The notes under the pieces were generated by a model, which searched no databases, was not told the DNA's origin, and was given only the letters and a program-made list of their open reading frames with translations. Made by a program: the position numbers and the translations under genes. A DNA stretch of 64,000 nt from Branchinecta lynchi (lineage: Eukaryota > Arthropoda > Branchiopoda > Anostraca > Branchinectidae), in contig JAKZAP010000014.1 in NCBI GenBank assembly GCA_023053575.1, positions 15,712,938 through 15,776,937 on the forward strand, read 5' to 3'. Positions 11,272 to 24,200 of the stretch are shown piece by piece. The first letter of the stretch is position 1. Every line of letters starts with the position of its first letter.

Positions 11272-12640
11272 CCCCCACTTCAGTCTCGAGGGTATTTGCA
11301 CGATCAAAACTCCAGGTAAAATACCCGTGTTGGACCTGGTGCTGAATTCTTGGGACATTAGGCATAACCGTTTCCGTTCTTCCGTGTTACACTCTTCAGA
11401 AGACTTTGTGCCAACCCGTCCAATAGGGAGTCCGGATTGCCTAACTACCGATTCACTGAAGTGGTGAGATCAGTGTTAGTTGGTAAAAAAAACATGCGTC
11501 CGAAATTAACGCCTAATACATTTTCAAAATAGGTGTTATAAGGTGTACTACGGCGTATAAGGTTTATTACAGATTCCTCTTTTCCTCGGAGCGCGCTGTA
11601 ATAAGGTGAATAAGAAGAATAGACTCGTGTTCTATTCGCCCTTATGCAGGGCCAATCAGATCGCTTGTTTGCTTCCGCCAGCGGGTCGAGGAAAGGAGCA
11701 GCGATTTCAGGGTTGCCACGGGAAGCAATATAAGTTCTACTTTGTTGGAAGCTGAAGAAACTACTGTTCTTAAAAGATCACGTTTTGTTCTGTTACGACT
11801 GCTTATTCTTAGTTCGAGGACCAATGTACCAATGTACCAGCGTGAAAACATCGGACGTTACATTGATAAGAACCAAAACTCCCTCTGTCTGCAACCTTTC
11901 CAGAATTGTTGGTATTCTGAGGCTAAAAGATTTAAAACGTATCAGGACTTTTTATTTCAAATATTGTAAATTTCTCTTGTGCCTTCCTCGACGTTACAGG
12001 AATTCCCGTATAGCTTCAACGTTTTTGCCCTCTGAGCCTTGTGCAAAGTTATCTTCGATTGCCCAAGACCTTCACGTCTCTGCCCTTGGCCATTTCTCCG
12101 CACTCCATCTAGGAAGAAGATTTTTAGACCCGATTAGTCCCTTTTCTTTTTTATTAAATATTTATTTTATGATCTCGTGCATTTACTACATTATTGAAAG
12201 CTCAGTGTACTTTTTTCCTTTTCTTTGTCTATACTGCACTATTTTCCTCTTCTTAAGTGCGTAAATAAAATTTCATCATCATCATCACATTGTTCCTATC
12301 TGAACAGGAGTGTGTATTAAGACGTAAGTGTCACGTGTAGCGCATTCAGCATATTACACCTATTTGAACATGGCTTTAGGTTTAGAACAGGGAAGCTCTT
12401 TTATCATTTCGTCTTCTTCTTCCTACAAAATGCTTAATCTGCGAAATACTTAATCGTAGTAGCACGCGAGGTTGAAAACGAAGGTCCAGCGTATAAACTT
12501 GGCATCGCTTACACTGTCCATCGGGGCGTGGAGTTCGGAAAGAAATAAAGTCGTTAAAGCCAGACTACCGGAAGATTTTTCTTCCGGATTAAGATATCCG
12601 TTTTGTCCGAGATGGATCCGGAAGACGACGCCAGACCAAA
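11272..12640. other. Unassigned spacer, ALAS 3' flank
   Basis: Short open frames only. No domain, splice-consistent exon or repeat family is recognised. A (CAT)n-like run lies near 12275-12290. Confidence 0.5.
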
Positions 12641-12902
12641 CCCGATGAAAAATTTGTAGCCTGCGTAGTAGTATGGTAGTAGTACGAAAGCGTTGCATGT
12701 ATTACTATGTAATAGCAAAGAAGACTATCATTTAATGTGCCTCAGACTGGTCTAATCTTATGTAGTAGTATTCAGTAGCATCCTGTCTTGCCATAGTAGC
12801 ATCCGGTCTTGCTAATAGTAGCATGTAGTAGCATCGTTAGTACTGCATGCTACTTTTTCGTACTACTTCATAGTACTATTTTGAGGTAAATTTTTCATCG
12901 GG
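12641..12902. mobile_element. MITE family G, full copy (G1)
   Basis: Terminal inverted repeats CCCGATGAAAAATTT and AAATTTTTCATCGGG enclose an interior of 'agtagtatccagtagcatcc' type repeats. Partial copies are seen at 16628 and 20731, which confirms a dispersed family. No transposase. Confidence 0.8.
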
Positions 12903-12960
12903 AACGCGTCTGGAAGTTCGGGGCGCATCCAGAATCTGGAAGGTGTCACAGAGGTAACAG

Positions 12961-13568
12961 GTGACTAGAGTTTCAACTGGTAGGCAAGAGATGAGCGAAA
13001 AGCATCTACGACATTTTGAGTTACTGCAAGACTTTATGGTATCAGGATACGCAAAAGGCATCTGTGAAATTTTGAATCATTGCGAGATTTATTGTATCCT
13101 GAAAATTAGCCAAGACTGTCCGGAAGACCCAGATATCTGGTAATCGGGAAGCCTGGCATTTACTATGAGTTCATATCACGTCTCAAATACCCAGCTGCAA
13201 AAAATAACTGATTTATTCGAAACCGATTCCATAAAACACATTCCCGAGCATCTTTCTGCACAATACACTAAAATGCCAGACTATACCTATGTCGCCCATT
13301 CTACTCGGTCTGTTAAAAGGGGAAATCTATCCCTCTTGTCTCAGTTCTTCTTTGACGACAAGTTCTGGGACTGGCAGCCAAAGCGTTTCGACGAAACGCC
13401 TTTTTTCCTCTGATTAATGAAACTGACACCAGTTCTGAAAAGGGCCTTTGTAACATCACAGATGCCATCTATACGATTTATTCATTTCTAGCCCGTCAAG
13501 GTTCACAAGATGGTAGCACCAGTCGGAACCCGTTGTCTCGTCAAGAAATGATCCGAGCCGACGCTTGA
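12961..13568 (+). pseudogene. Possible broken reading frame of unknown identity
   Basis: A plus-strand frame from 12961 reads on past one TAA stop (13141) to 13413. With a one-base shift at the T6 run (about 13398) it continues to a TGA at 13566. The joined reading would be about 200 residues. I recognise no family in it and no flanking splice sites. It may be chance or a decayed gene. Confidence 0.2.
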
Positions 13569-13569
13569 A

Positions 13570-14517
13570 GTCCAGCCGTCGGTCGATCGGAGATCGAGCC
13601 GTCTACAGTCAACCCCGTCACTGCGTTACACGTCCTCGCTTTCAATTCGGGTTCCTACGGGTTCAGTGCAACACTCCGATGGAGTATTCGGCGGAGCAAG
13701 AGGCTTTTGGTAAAGACCGAATCCAAAATTTTAGGATGGGTCGGAGAATTTAAGCGCTAGATGAAGGATATGACACCACACACTGAGTTTAAGACAGGCA
13801 GCCGTAGGCATTATTACTGTATGTGCAGCTATTACTCTATAATTGATTACATATAAACCGACGAATATGAAATGCACCGAAACTCGAACGATGAGAGACG
13901 ATTTGTACTGTTGAAATTGGGTAGCGTCTAAGCGGAGCTATCTCGAAAACACACCGATACTAATTCGAAAAGAATACTTATCATTTTAAAATATCAAAAA
14001 GCCAAATGAAGTGTTTTATACATTATATGGGAGAAAAGAAGTAGTTCCGTACGGTTCCGCTCATACGCTACTAATACGGGAATATCACAAAAACCTACCG
14101 GTGCACTGACATTTATGAATCAACACCGATAAGGGACTTTCCTGTGGTCGAGCTAAAACTGCACCAGCCATTTTGCCTAAAACGTCTCTACGAAATTCTG
14201 GGGAAATGCGCCCGTAAGCTGAAGTTTAAGTTATGTTGGGGGTTTAGCTGTTTACCACAGTTTGGTCCTCGTTCGTAAATAACATTTCTGTGAGTTATTT
14301 GAGAGTTTTTATCGCTTTGTTCTCTTACTGCATAGTACTTGGGTAGTATGACCGAGTCAGCGATAAGAAGACAGCCAATAGGAGAAAACCTATTCACTCC
14401 CAGTAACAGTCGGTGATAATTTCCATTTCCTGATTCAGTAATAAACCTGCTTTCTTAAGGAGAGTTGACTTTCTTAGGCAGGCCAAGACATGCAGTGCGT
14501 ATGAGATTGCTCATTCG
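13570..14517. other. Unassigned spacer downstream of ALAS
   Basis: No recognisable feature. The first candidate polyadenylation hexamer for ALAS lies at its right edge. Confidence 0.5.
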
Positions 14518-14523
14518 TTTATT
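14518..14523 (-). terminator. Candidate polyadenylation signal of ALAS
   Basis: AATAAA on the minus strand, about 595 bases beyond the ALAS stop codon. It is the first canonical hexamer I see downstream. Cleavage site and 3' UTR length are not shown by the sequence alone. Confidence 0.25.
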
Positions 14524-15116
14524 CACTTTTTCGTTGGAAAAGGGTTTAATGGTAGTACTGCTGACACCGATGCTTGTCGGCCTAACTTTTAGAAAGCTAT
14601 GGCATTTGGTTTATCACTATCCATGAGGATAGTCGTGTACTAATGGTAACGAACAAGTGTGTGAACTACCGTACTGCATGGGTTCGCAGCAGTTGCAGGA
14701 GGATCACTATTTCGGGTAATTTGGTAAATTTCGCTGGGACAGTTCGGACCCACCTTTTAAAATTCAAAGCTAAAAGGAGAGAATGGACCGAGAAACTTTC
14801 GTGTCTTGTGGCAAACCGCCATGGCATTTAAGCCTATGGGAACATTATAATTACATCTTAATGCGACCGTAGCTCAAACCATTACAAATGTCGGAATAAG
14901 AAACCGAAAAAGCTGCAGAATATTAATCTTGGAAAAGATGGCGGCGAACCGATCTAGACGAAAAAGACGTTTTGGGCAAAGAGGCTGATGTGAGCGCAGC
15001 ATAAAGTCTGGTCATTAGCATAATATGGAATCGTCTCTCATGATCATGCTGCTCACCAAACCAATAAAGCCACCAATGGGGATGCAGCGAAACAGCGTCC
15101 CTCTTATTTCAGCTTG

Positions 15117-15221
15117 TTAAGCCGCCGCCATTATCTGGGGACAGTCCTTAACGCTGCACTCGGTGCGCAGGCGCGATTCGAGCGCGTCGAAAAGGAGTGG
15201 CTTCTTGCAGAAAGCGCAGTC
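15117..15221 (-). CDS. ALAS: ALAS exon 9 (C-terminal Cys-rich tail and stop)
   Basis: 105 nt including TAA. Reads [20 protein letters not shown] then [14 protein letters not shown]. The CxxCxxPLxF pattern matches the C-terminal extension of metazoan ALAS (CNFCRRPLHF in human). Acceptor TTTCCAG|GAC. It is too short to stand out as an open frame and was found by searching for this tail. Confidence 0.93.
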   Translation of the reverse strand, partial: DCAFCKKPLLFDALESRLRTECSVKDCPQIMAAA

Positions 15222-18200
15222 CTGGAAAGAAAACTCGGGTCAGTCTTCCCGTCAGGAACTCGGAGCGTAGCCTAGATAGATAGATGGATATTTTTATTGA
15301 TCCAACGACCATTACATTTAAAACACCAGACCATTACATTTCATGTGTTCACATGTTTTTTGTTAATCTACTCAGTGAAATATGGTACAAAGGAATTCGA
15401 ATACCGGTTTGTGCGACATTTAAAGGCACAGAGAACTTGACTACGGCCATCAAACCGACCTGTGGGGGGGGGGGGGGCTTATATAAAGATACAGGGACTT
15501 ATTGCCAACAGGACCCCCCTTCTTTGTTATCTCGAAACCCCTCCTTAGTGTTGCCAAAGCTAGCTGACAGGCCCTTGCCCCTTATGCACTGTAAAAGTTC
15601 ACCTTTGGCCGTGTTTCGGCCATAGTATCGGGACAGTAGTCAAGAGGTCGTGCGTTCAATTCCTACTCCCGGCACACAAACCTTTTGCTTTTTTTCCATC
15701 CAACTCAAAAGTCGAATTCTCGGAAACTGAAATGGTTGTAAGAGAATTTTTCGTACTCTCAATATCGACTCAGGGTACATTCTTGGTATGTCAGCTAGCT
15801 CCCCGAGTCAAGTTTTCTGTTGCTTTAACAGGCACCAGTAGATTTGCTTTGCTATTTCTCAGTTATTGTTAAAGGTCACCTCGCACTGCATAGTGATTCT
15901 GCTTTGATGTTCTAATATAGTTGACCACTTTACAACTAAGCTATGTTTCCAGAAAATACAGACGGCTTCGGCTGTTTTTGCATAACCGGTCTCCGAACAA
16001 ATAAGCTCCTCGGAAACAATGCTCGGGCGCATGATACAACACGTAAAGAGGACAAACATGGCAAGCGTGACCATCAGTGCATTGCTAATAGAGAAGATAG
16101 GATACACTTAAAGAGTGAAGAATCTCGAGAACGAGAATGGATGGAAACGTTACTGAAGTAGAATAAGTTACCATCATAAGTACGACGTTTCCTTTAACTG
16201 TAAATTTCTCTTTTTTCTACTCTGATGTAAAACGAATATTCCGCAAATATTGTATATACCGCATACATGTATGACGTCTTCCATCACCTCACTATGCAAG
16301 TAATAATAAAACCATGGGCGAGAAACACAAAACTAAACTTGCAAATAGCATCATAAGTAAGGGGGATTATCATCCTCCCATTCCGGAACTCTGTAGGGCG
16401 CGAATATTCATTTGTGGAATCATTTCAGGTTTGTCTCAGTCTTGTTCTTCTACTGAATCACAGAAAAAATGACGGAAAATGTATAAGTCAGCTAAGATCT
16501 TATTCAGCGATAGACACTAGAAAAGCAAGGATCGTCGTCAGTAAATATTCCTTCAGCCCAAGCTGATTGAGAATAATATTTGACAGTGCAAAAAGGTTAA
16601 GTCGGCTGGATTTATTCGAGCTATATTCCCGATGAAAAATTTGCAGACTGTGTAGTATGACAGTTGTACGAGAAATGCATTGATATGTAATAGTACGGAA
16701 CACTATCATTTAATGTGCCTCAGACTGGGCCAATCTTAAGCAGTAGTATCCAGTAGCATCCAGTCTTGCAAATAGTAGCATGTATAGTGGTCACAGTGAC
16801 TACTGTCTGATATGAAAACTTACAACTCCATATAAATTTATATTTTAGTACTTATTAAAAATGATTCTTAAACAATTTTCATTCGGGTTTCAGCCATTCT
16901 TGGCAAGGGTCGTCTTCAGGCTTGAACAGCTCAGGCTGAAAATGAACTTAAGCAAGGCTGTAGCTGGAAGAAGCAAACCTGCAATCCTGAATTTCTTCGA
17001 GCTACAGCCTGGCTTGGACCCTGGCGAAAAAGGACCGAAATACTTGGACAATTGCCAAAAAGAACCGAAATCTGACTTCGACCCTTGCCAAAAATGAACC
17101 AAATCTGACTTAGACCCTTTCCAAAAAGAGCCGAAATGTCGTTGAAGTCCTCGTCAGGACTCGGTGTGTTACCCGAATTGATTTTTTTTTTATTTTTTTT
17201 TATTCCGAAAGATAATACTAGAATTGATAATATTAGATTTATCTGAACATTAACAACAGTGCAAAATCCCGAAATCAACAGAAAAAATCCCGGAATCTTG
17301 GAGCAATTAATCCCGGCAATCCCTGAATCCCCATCACAACATAAATACCGGAATTCAGGGATAAATCCACACCCGTGGCACCCTGTGTGACTCCTTTAAA
17401 TTCACGTCGTAACGGTTACGCGTCGTCTACCGGTTTTGCAATTCGTGGCCCAAACGCTAGGGAGCGGGTCGCTCCCGGCAGTGTTGCCACTCGACCGTCA
17501 ATGTGTAATCCCGAAGAAGGCAGAAAAAAATCCTACTTCAGTTACAGCTGAAGGAGTTAATTCTATCTAAATGTCTGTCTACACATAAACCTGACCACAC
17601 ACTACCCGCGAATCATATCATCTTCTATTTTACAACAGATGCATCACTCTTGCAACAGTGCTGTAGCTTCGCCCCAGGTTGATGGTTGATACATTTCTTT
17701 TGTTTGTAGTTTACCGTTAAGTCAGTGTTTCTGTTATTTATTTGTGTCGTTCTCCCGAGTAGATCGTTTCTTAATGTAAATAAAGTAAACATATGGAAAC
17801 GGTATTTCAACATAGAGTCATACAGTAAGACATTTAGTACTAAATCTCGACACAAAGAACGTGTTCCACTCTTCTAACAATAGCAACTATTAGTTACCAT
17901 TTCCGTACCAACCTCGTGAAAAGTTACTACGCTTGCCGTTCCAACCTTCTCGAAATAGTCACTAATAGTAACTATTTGCTTACCATGCTCGGGAGAGTAG
18001 TAAGCGCGGTAACTACGCATATCTGTAATGTGATCAGTCGGATTCGCCCGTGGTATGATTTTCTGCTGGAAAATAAAAAAATCGTTCCCGCCTCTAAGAC
18101 AAAATGCCACAATTCCTGACGTCATGCGTAGTAAGTAACTGTAGTAAGTAGGACGGAACACGCTTAAAAAGACTAATGCCTTCCAAACGTTTGCTTAAGC

Positions 18201-21200
18201 CACCAAAACATACCTTTCCACATTTCAGTCCCTTGAACTCCATTCCAACATCTCTCCAAACAGTGACCAAGTCATCAATGAATTTGTCCATCATCTCAAC
18301 CGTGTGGTGTGGAGTCGGGGCTATGCGGAGCTTTTCTTGGCCCTTCGGGACAGTCGGATAGCCGATGGCCTGTACGTAGTGTCCGTAGTCGCGCAAAAGA
18401 AGGTCAGAGATTTTGGCCGAGTTCACTGGGTCGCCTACCTAGAAATAAAAATATATCTTAGCAATGCTACATCCAGTTGCTAACTCAGGGATCCTTGGTC
18501 TTGCGTTCGGTTTCATGTTCCCCGAGGACTCCTTGTATAGTGTCGATGGGAATCACCAGGACAGAGTGAGTCTATAAAAAATCATAGACAACAGGGCCCA
18601 ACCAGCGCACGACGTTAGCCACTGCTTCCTGGCCAAAGATTGAAAATGGGTTTTTTTCTGTGTGTTGATGTATTTTATTTATTTTCTTTCCTTTACTCCG
18701 CTTTTTCGAAATGGCGGGTTATAAATAAATTACTTACTTGCTTTCTTCCTGTGGACGAGAAGAACGAGAACATGGGGAATGGCCCCAATATTTAGGGGCC
18801 CACCTAAAAATATTTAGGTGGCAGAGCTAGTCTTCGAAGGGTCTATTTTCACCATGTTCTTCTGGTTTGAGTATTTAATTTAAAATTATATATTTTACAA
18901 ACAGTAAATAATTGCCTTCATACAATACATGACTTTTCTCTCTAACTATACTCCATATTAATCTCAGAGGTTCTTTTTAACCATCCATAATAGTATCTGT
19001 TTAAAAAAAAAAAAAAAAAATCAACAGCAACTCCCGAAACCGACTCCCGACTCGGAAAGGGAGTCCTTTTTTGATGATAGTGAAGATAATCGGAGCATTC
19101 CCGTCCACGCGGACGATAAATAAATAAATAAACCACTTACAAACACTGGAATGATGTGAGACGGAGTATGTTCCACGGAGATGCCAGCCGTCTTGAGCTT
19201 GTTCCTCAAATACCGAACGTTCGACTGATGCTTGGCCCTCAGTTGACGCCCTTCCTCAGAGCGGAGGGTGCGAACGGCTTCCAGCGCGCCACCCAAAACG
19301 GGAGGTGGCAAAGAGGTGGTAAAGATAAAGCCGGCGGCGTAACTTCGAACCATGTCAATAAGAAGGGATGAGCCAGCGACGTAGCCACCGATGTTGCCGA
19401 AAGCTTTGCCTGGAAATGGACGGAGATGGTAAAACCGGGAAGCTCTTGGTTAAAATCGGCTCTTTAAATACGTGGATAAAAGTTAGACAAAAGTTTGTGC
19501 AGTTGTCTTGTTTTTGTTCTATTCCTTAGAATACAGAAGAGAATTTTATTTTTCAAAAGCAGCTGTCACGGCGTTACCGCCGAATTTGACCTTTTCGTCA
19601 TACAAAATGATGAAAAACATAAAACTTTGTCACGATGGAAAAAAAACCCACTAAAAAGCACTAACTTAACAGTTATTGTACAACTCAGTAGATTCTGGAA
19701 CAAAACTACTTCTATATCTTTCAAGAAGAGGGGCCACAGGGGCTAGTTTGAGGATTTTCTGGGATTTCTCTCGCTGGGGTCTAATACGTTTATTCTTATT
19801 GCAGTTGACTTTTTCATACGATAAATATATCGTATAAAAATAATATATAGATAAATTTACTTTGCGCTCAGTTACGTTCTAAAGAAGTTTGATCTACTGC
19901 ATCACACAGATATTATTGAACAAATTCACACTGACGTCGAGTTGACACACCGACCGAACCCCACTATGCCACTAAGCCTAGAGTTCCAAAAGTTGGACAG
20001 ATGGGAAAGAGGCGTCCCTGCGTACGACACAAGACGTGCGATACTGACGTTTGACGGATTTCCGAATGGTTCCAGAGTTAAAGCATTGGTATTGCAAACG
20101 AAAAATGAATTAGCATATGTACGTCAATTGTTATTTATTGTTATTAAAGTTATTTGTAAGTGTTTTTTTGAATTTATTTGAGTACTCCTCATTATATATT
20201 CCTTGAGGGAAATAAATAAATGAATGAATATCCCTTGTTCTTGAAGATGAGACGAATAACTATTAGCTAAAAACTATTATTGTTCTTAATTTTTTCGTAT
20301 TATTATTATTATCTCTCTCTGAATTATTTCTTGGTATTTCTAACTTCAACACCATGGTCCCCTGCCATCCGCACAATGTGCCATGAGACACGTTACGTTC
20401 GCCACTGACCATTCAGTGGTGAACGTAACGTGTGTTCGCAAAATATGCGAACACTGCAAACACGGTAAAACGAGACAGACAGGCGTGACTCGACGTGATA
20501 GAAGAAACGGATTTCAGACTGTTTTTTTTTTGCTTCAGCAATCTGGAAATCCAGCGATAAGAACTGCCCTTTTCCGCCTGGCATATCATGAAACGTCTTC
20601 TACATCCGTCCAAGCAGAAGGGGTCGACGAGGTTAGTTTTCTCATAGAAACACAAAGGTGATGACATTTGTTAGAAATACGAAAAATAATGCTATTAATA
20701 GCAATCGAGATAACCTGAAGGACGTGATCCCGATGAAAATCTCAAAATAGTAGTACGAAGTTGCACGAAAAAGTAGCATGCAGTACCAACTGATGCTACG
20801 ATAGAGGATAGAGGTATGTTTATGTGAACAGTTCCATTAATGTGAACAGTGCAGTTTCGGGCTAAATGGTAGAATGAAGATCCAAAATACCTATTTAGGT
20901 GTTTTCAGGTGCCCTTAATTACCTACTTTGGCTAACTGTTAGATAGCAAGACACAGCATGTGCATGAAAATGACAAAGTCCAATGTCAACAAACGTTCAC
21001 ATAAGCATACCTCTAGGAATGGAAGAATATAGAATATACCTATAGGAAGAATGGATGCTTTTGGAACAAGGCACACTAAATTAAAGTATTATGTACTACT
21101 ATATATTAATACATGTAACTTTTTCGTACAGCTACCATACAACTACACAAGCAACACATTTTTCATTAGGATAACAGAGACGAAAAAACAATATAAAATA

Positions 21201-24200
21201 GTCAACAAACAGACGGAGTTACAACACTGCTGTAAGAAGTCAACAGATATGATATAGTTTATTATATTTATTTAACGCTACCGAAAGAAGTTGTTAATCT
21301 TTTATAGTATTCGGTCCCTGAGCGTAATAGGCGGGCTTCTTGGCTAAGACCAATCCATTTATTCAACACTCGATGCGGGAAGACATATTGTATTTCAGAA
21401 GAAAAAAAAACTGGGTAACTGTTCTGTTAACAACTATCGAAAGTATCACGAACACAAATCAGGGCACCACAATATTTAGTACACAATATTTAATAGGTAA
21501 GATAATATTAATGTTACTAGGAGTAGGTTGAGCAGGACAAGGAGGAAGAGGAGCAATTTTCAAAGCAAATATACACAATTTTTTAAAGGTTCTATCCTCC
21601 TTTAAACAAGACCAAAGTTTTCGGTTGGATCACAAACAGGATGGTTTTCGTAAACGACCCCGGCTTCTAGTGAAACGGTCGATCCGAAGACGAACAACAA
21701 GATTTTCGTACGATAACAAGTCCTAATTAGAAAGCGCCGGGCTTCGTAACTTCGAACCACACCAACGTAACTTACGAATCTATGCGGTGTGACTTCAAAC
21801 TGCGAGAATCCTCCTCGAGCTGGGTTTGAACCCGCGATCTTTTGCCAAAACTTCTAAACTAGACTACATTTGTTCTCGCTCTAAAACGGTTAATCAGTCA
21901 AAAATGCTTTCTATTATCCCCCACATATGTTTTCTAGTAACAATGATCTTACAAATATTCCAGCACCAAATCCGATATCCTCGTATGCCTACACACTTGT
22001 TCTTAATATGGAGCGAAAGACCTTACCAAGAGTTCCAGAGATGATGTCCATCTTGTGCATGACGTCATCACGTTCGCCAATTCCTGCACCGTTAGCACCG
22101 TAGAGCCCAACAGCATGGACTTCGTCCACGAAGGTGATTGCACCGTATTTATGGGCAATATCGCACATTTCTTCAAGGGGGCAGATAGCACCGGTCATGG
22201 AATGCACCGTCTCGAAGGCCACGATTTTGGGAATGTTTCGATCCACCTGGAAATAAATTATTCACTGTACACCAACAGAACGATGGAGAAACGTTTTAGG
22301 TTCCATTTATAGAACTGTAAGTAGTAAGTAAGTAAGTAACGAATTTATTTCAAAAAACCACTATCATGGCAATGCCAAATTTGGGTATTACGTCAAGTAT
22401 AATGCACATTTTATAATCTATACAATTAATCATCAATTCGTCATCACAGACCTATTATAATATATAAATAAAAATAAAAAACAGGACACGGACGTTGGAG
22501 TAATATCACAGACAGCTACCACCATCATTATAAACACTAAAGATAACTTGCTATATACAATTTATCCCGACAGAAAAATGAATCCACACAAACACTGGAG
22601 ATGGCAAACGAAGATAATCAATGGTAGCCAAAACGGAGCCAAATTTCATTCCTTTACATCTACAAATTTTGCATTTACACAGACTACATTATGCATGGCA
22701 TCTCCTTTGCCGTAGATGTCTATATTTCACCTACAAATGGGAGATAGACGGCATCTGCTCTCACAATCTATATTGCATCTGCTCTCACAACCTATATTGC
22801 CCCTCCCCCCCCCCCCCCCTCCAAACCCATGAAAAGTCAGCCAAAGATTCTCAACATCCGTCATCCAGAGCAGCAAAGGCATGCGCATCCTTAAGTCAAA
22901 TGATATCAGATCTGACAGTGCGGCTTATCCATCAGTGCCAAACTCCAGACAAGCAACTCAATCGACAGACAAAGCCTCACTTTACTCCACTTGCGTTTAA
23001 ATATATTATAATAGTAATTTAATGCAACAGAAAAGGCTTTCGCCTCTTAATAACTCTGAGACATCATCATACTGAGCAGAATTATTTAGGAGAGAAGTGA
23101 CTTACTTTCGAAAGGAGTTCTTCTAAATGCTTTGCGTCGTTGTGGCGGAAGATATGTTTTGGTACACCGCTGTTCTTAATTCCTTGGATCATGGAGGCAT
23201 GGTTGCCGGCGTCTGAGAAAATGTGACAACCTGGCAGGGCCCTAAATAGAATTAAGACTTAAAGACACAATTCCATTTTCTTTTAGCCTTTTTCTAATTT
23301 ACTGAACAAAAACTAAAAAGGAGCAATCAGAGGTGTCTCCCTTTGGGCATAAGGTTCAGGCCAAATTTTAATATTTTTTTTGGCCCACAAGCTTGTTTGC
23401 GAGTAAACAAAGTTGCAAAAAAAAAAAAAAAAAAAAAATTTAACAGACTTTCATTACCCAGAACTTCCTCAATTTTGTTTATATTTACGCAACGCAAAAA
23501 TGCTTTTTTCTTTTCTGTAGGGAATAATGAAGCTGAGGTTGCGCAATGTCAACATTTAATATGCATGTTACAAACAAAGTGCGTGTGTGATCCTTAAAGC
23601 CTTAACGCTGACATGGCTGGCAAAGTCCCTTCTAACGAAAATTGAAACATTCAAAATGTCATAACAGAAGTACTCTGTCAAACCTGCAGATAACATCCAA
23701 ACGGCTGCCTGTTGGAATCGCGCATTTTTGTATTAAACATTATCAAAGTGTTGACTATGTAGAGCCCCCCCCCCCCCCTTCAACCACAAACAGGGGCGCA
23801 AATTTACGCCCAGATATCACACACTTCCTCCTTGGTGATGCAAAGCAATCACTTTTCTTTAAGTTATACTCGAAAACTACCTTTAATTTACCCCCAAAAG
23901 AGTAACAAACCTTGGTTGGAGAAGAACTTATCTTTGGCCCCCCCTAAGGTTTACTGAAATGGCGCAACTTCACCGACCCATCCTGCAACTACAAGTATCC
24001 CCTACTTACTTGGCAAGGGTAAAGAGGGTTGCATCGTTAGCGACATAGCAGGAGGTGAAGAGAAGTGCCGAATCTTTCTGGTGGACCGATGCCAGTTCTG
24101 CCTCTAAATTTTCATGGAGGATGGTGTTGCCAGAGATGTTGCGAGTACCACCGGCGCCAGTGCCGTGCATATCAACGGCGTCCCTATTCAGAAAGAACTC

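Larger units (their letters stand above)
15222..18213 (-). other. ALAS intron 8
   Basis: About 3.0 kb. It contains partial MITE G2 (16628-16795), a hammerhead-like motif with a related tandem block (16888-17135) and MITE C2. A G13 run lies near 15463-15477. No other gene is visible. Confidence 0.85.
19410..22026 (-). other. ALAS intron 6
   Basis: About 2.6 kb, AT-rich. It includes two strong hairpins (20389-20453) and a partial MITE G3 (20731-20802). No coding signal. Confidence 0.8.

Noticed and set aside
15628..15675. tRNA-like or tRNA-derived SINE signature ('gtgcgttcaattcctactcc')
   Set aside because: The B-box-like piece is there, but no convincing A box, cloverleaf or element boundary was found. 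A similar weak match near 21820-21840 was dropped for the same reason.
18094..18213. Read-through of ALAS exon 8 into a longer C-terminus
   Set aside because: The frame runs into MITE C2. A GTATGT donor at 18213 and a conserved CxxC tail exon at 15221 in the right phase give the true ending.
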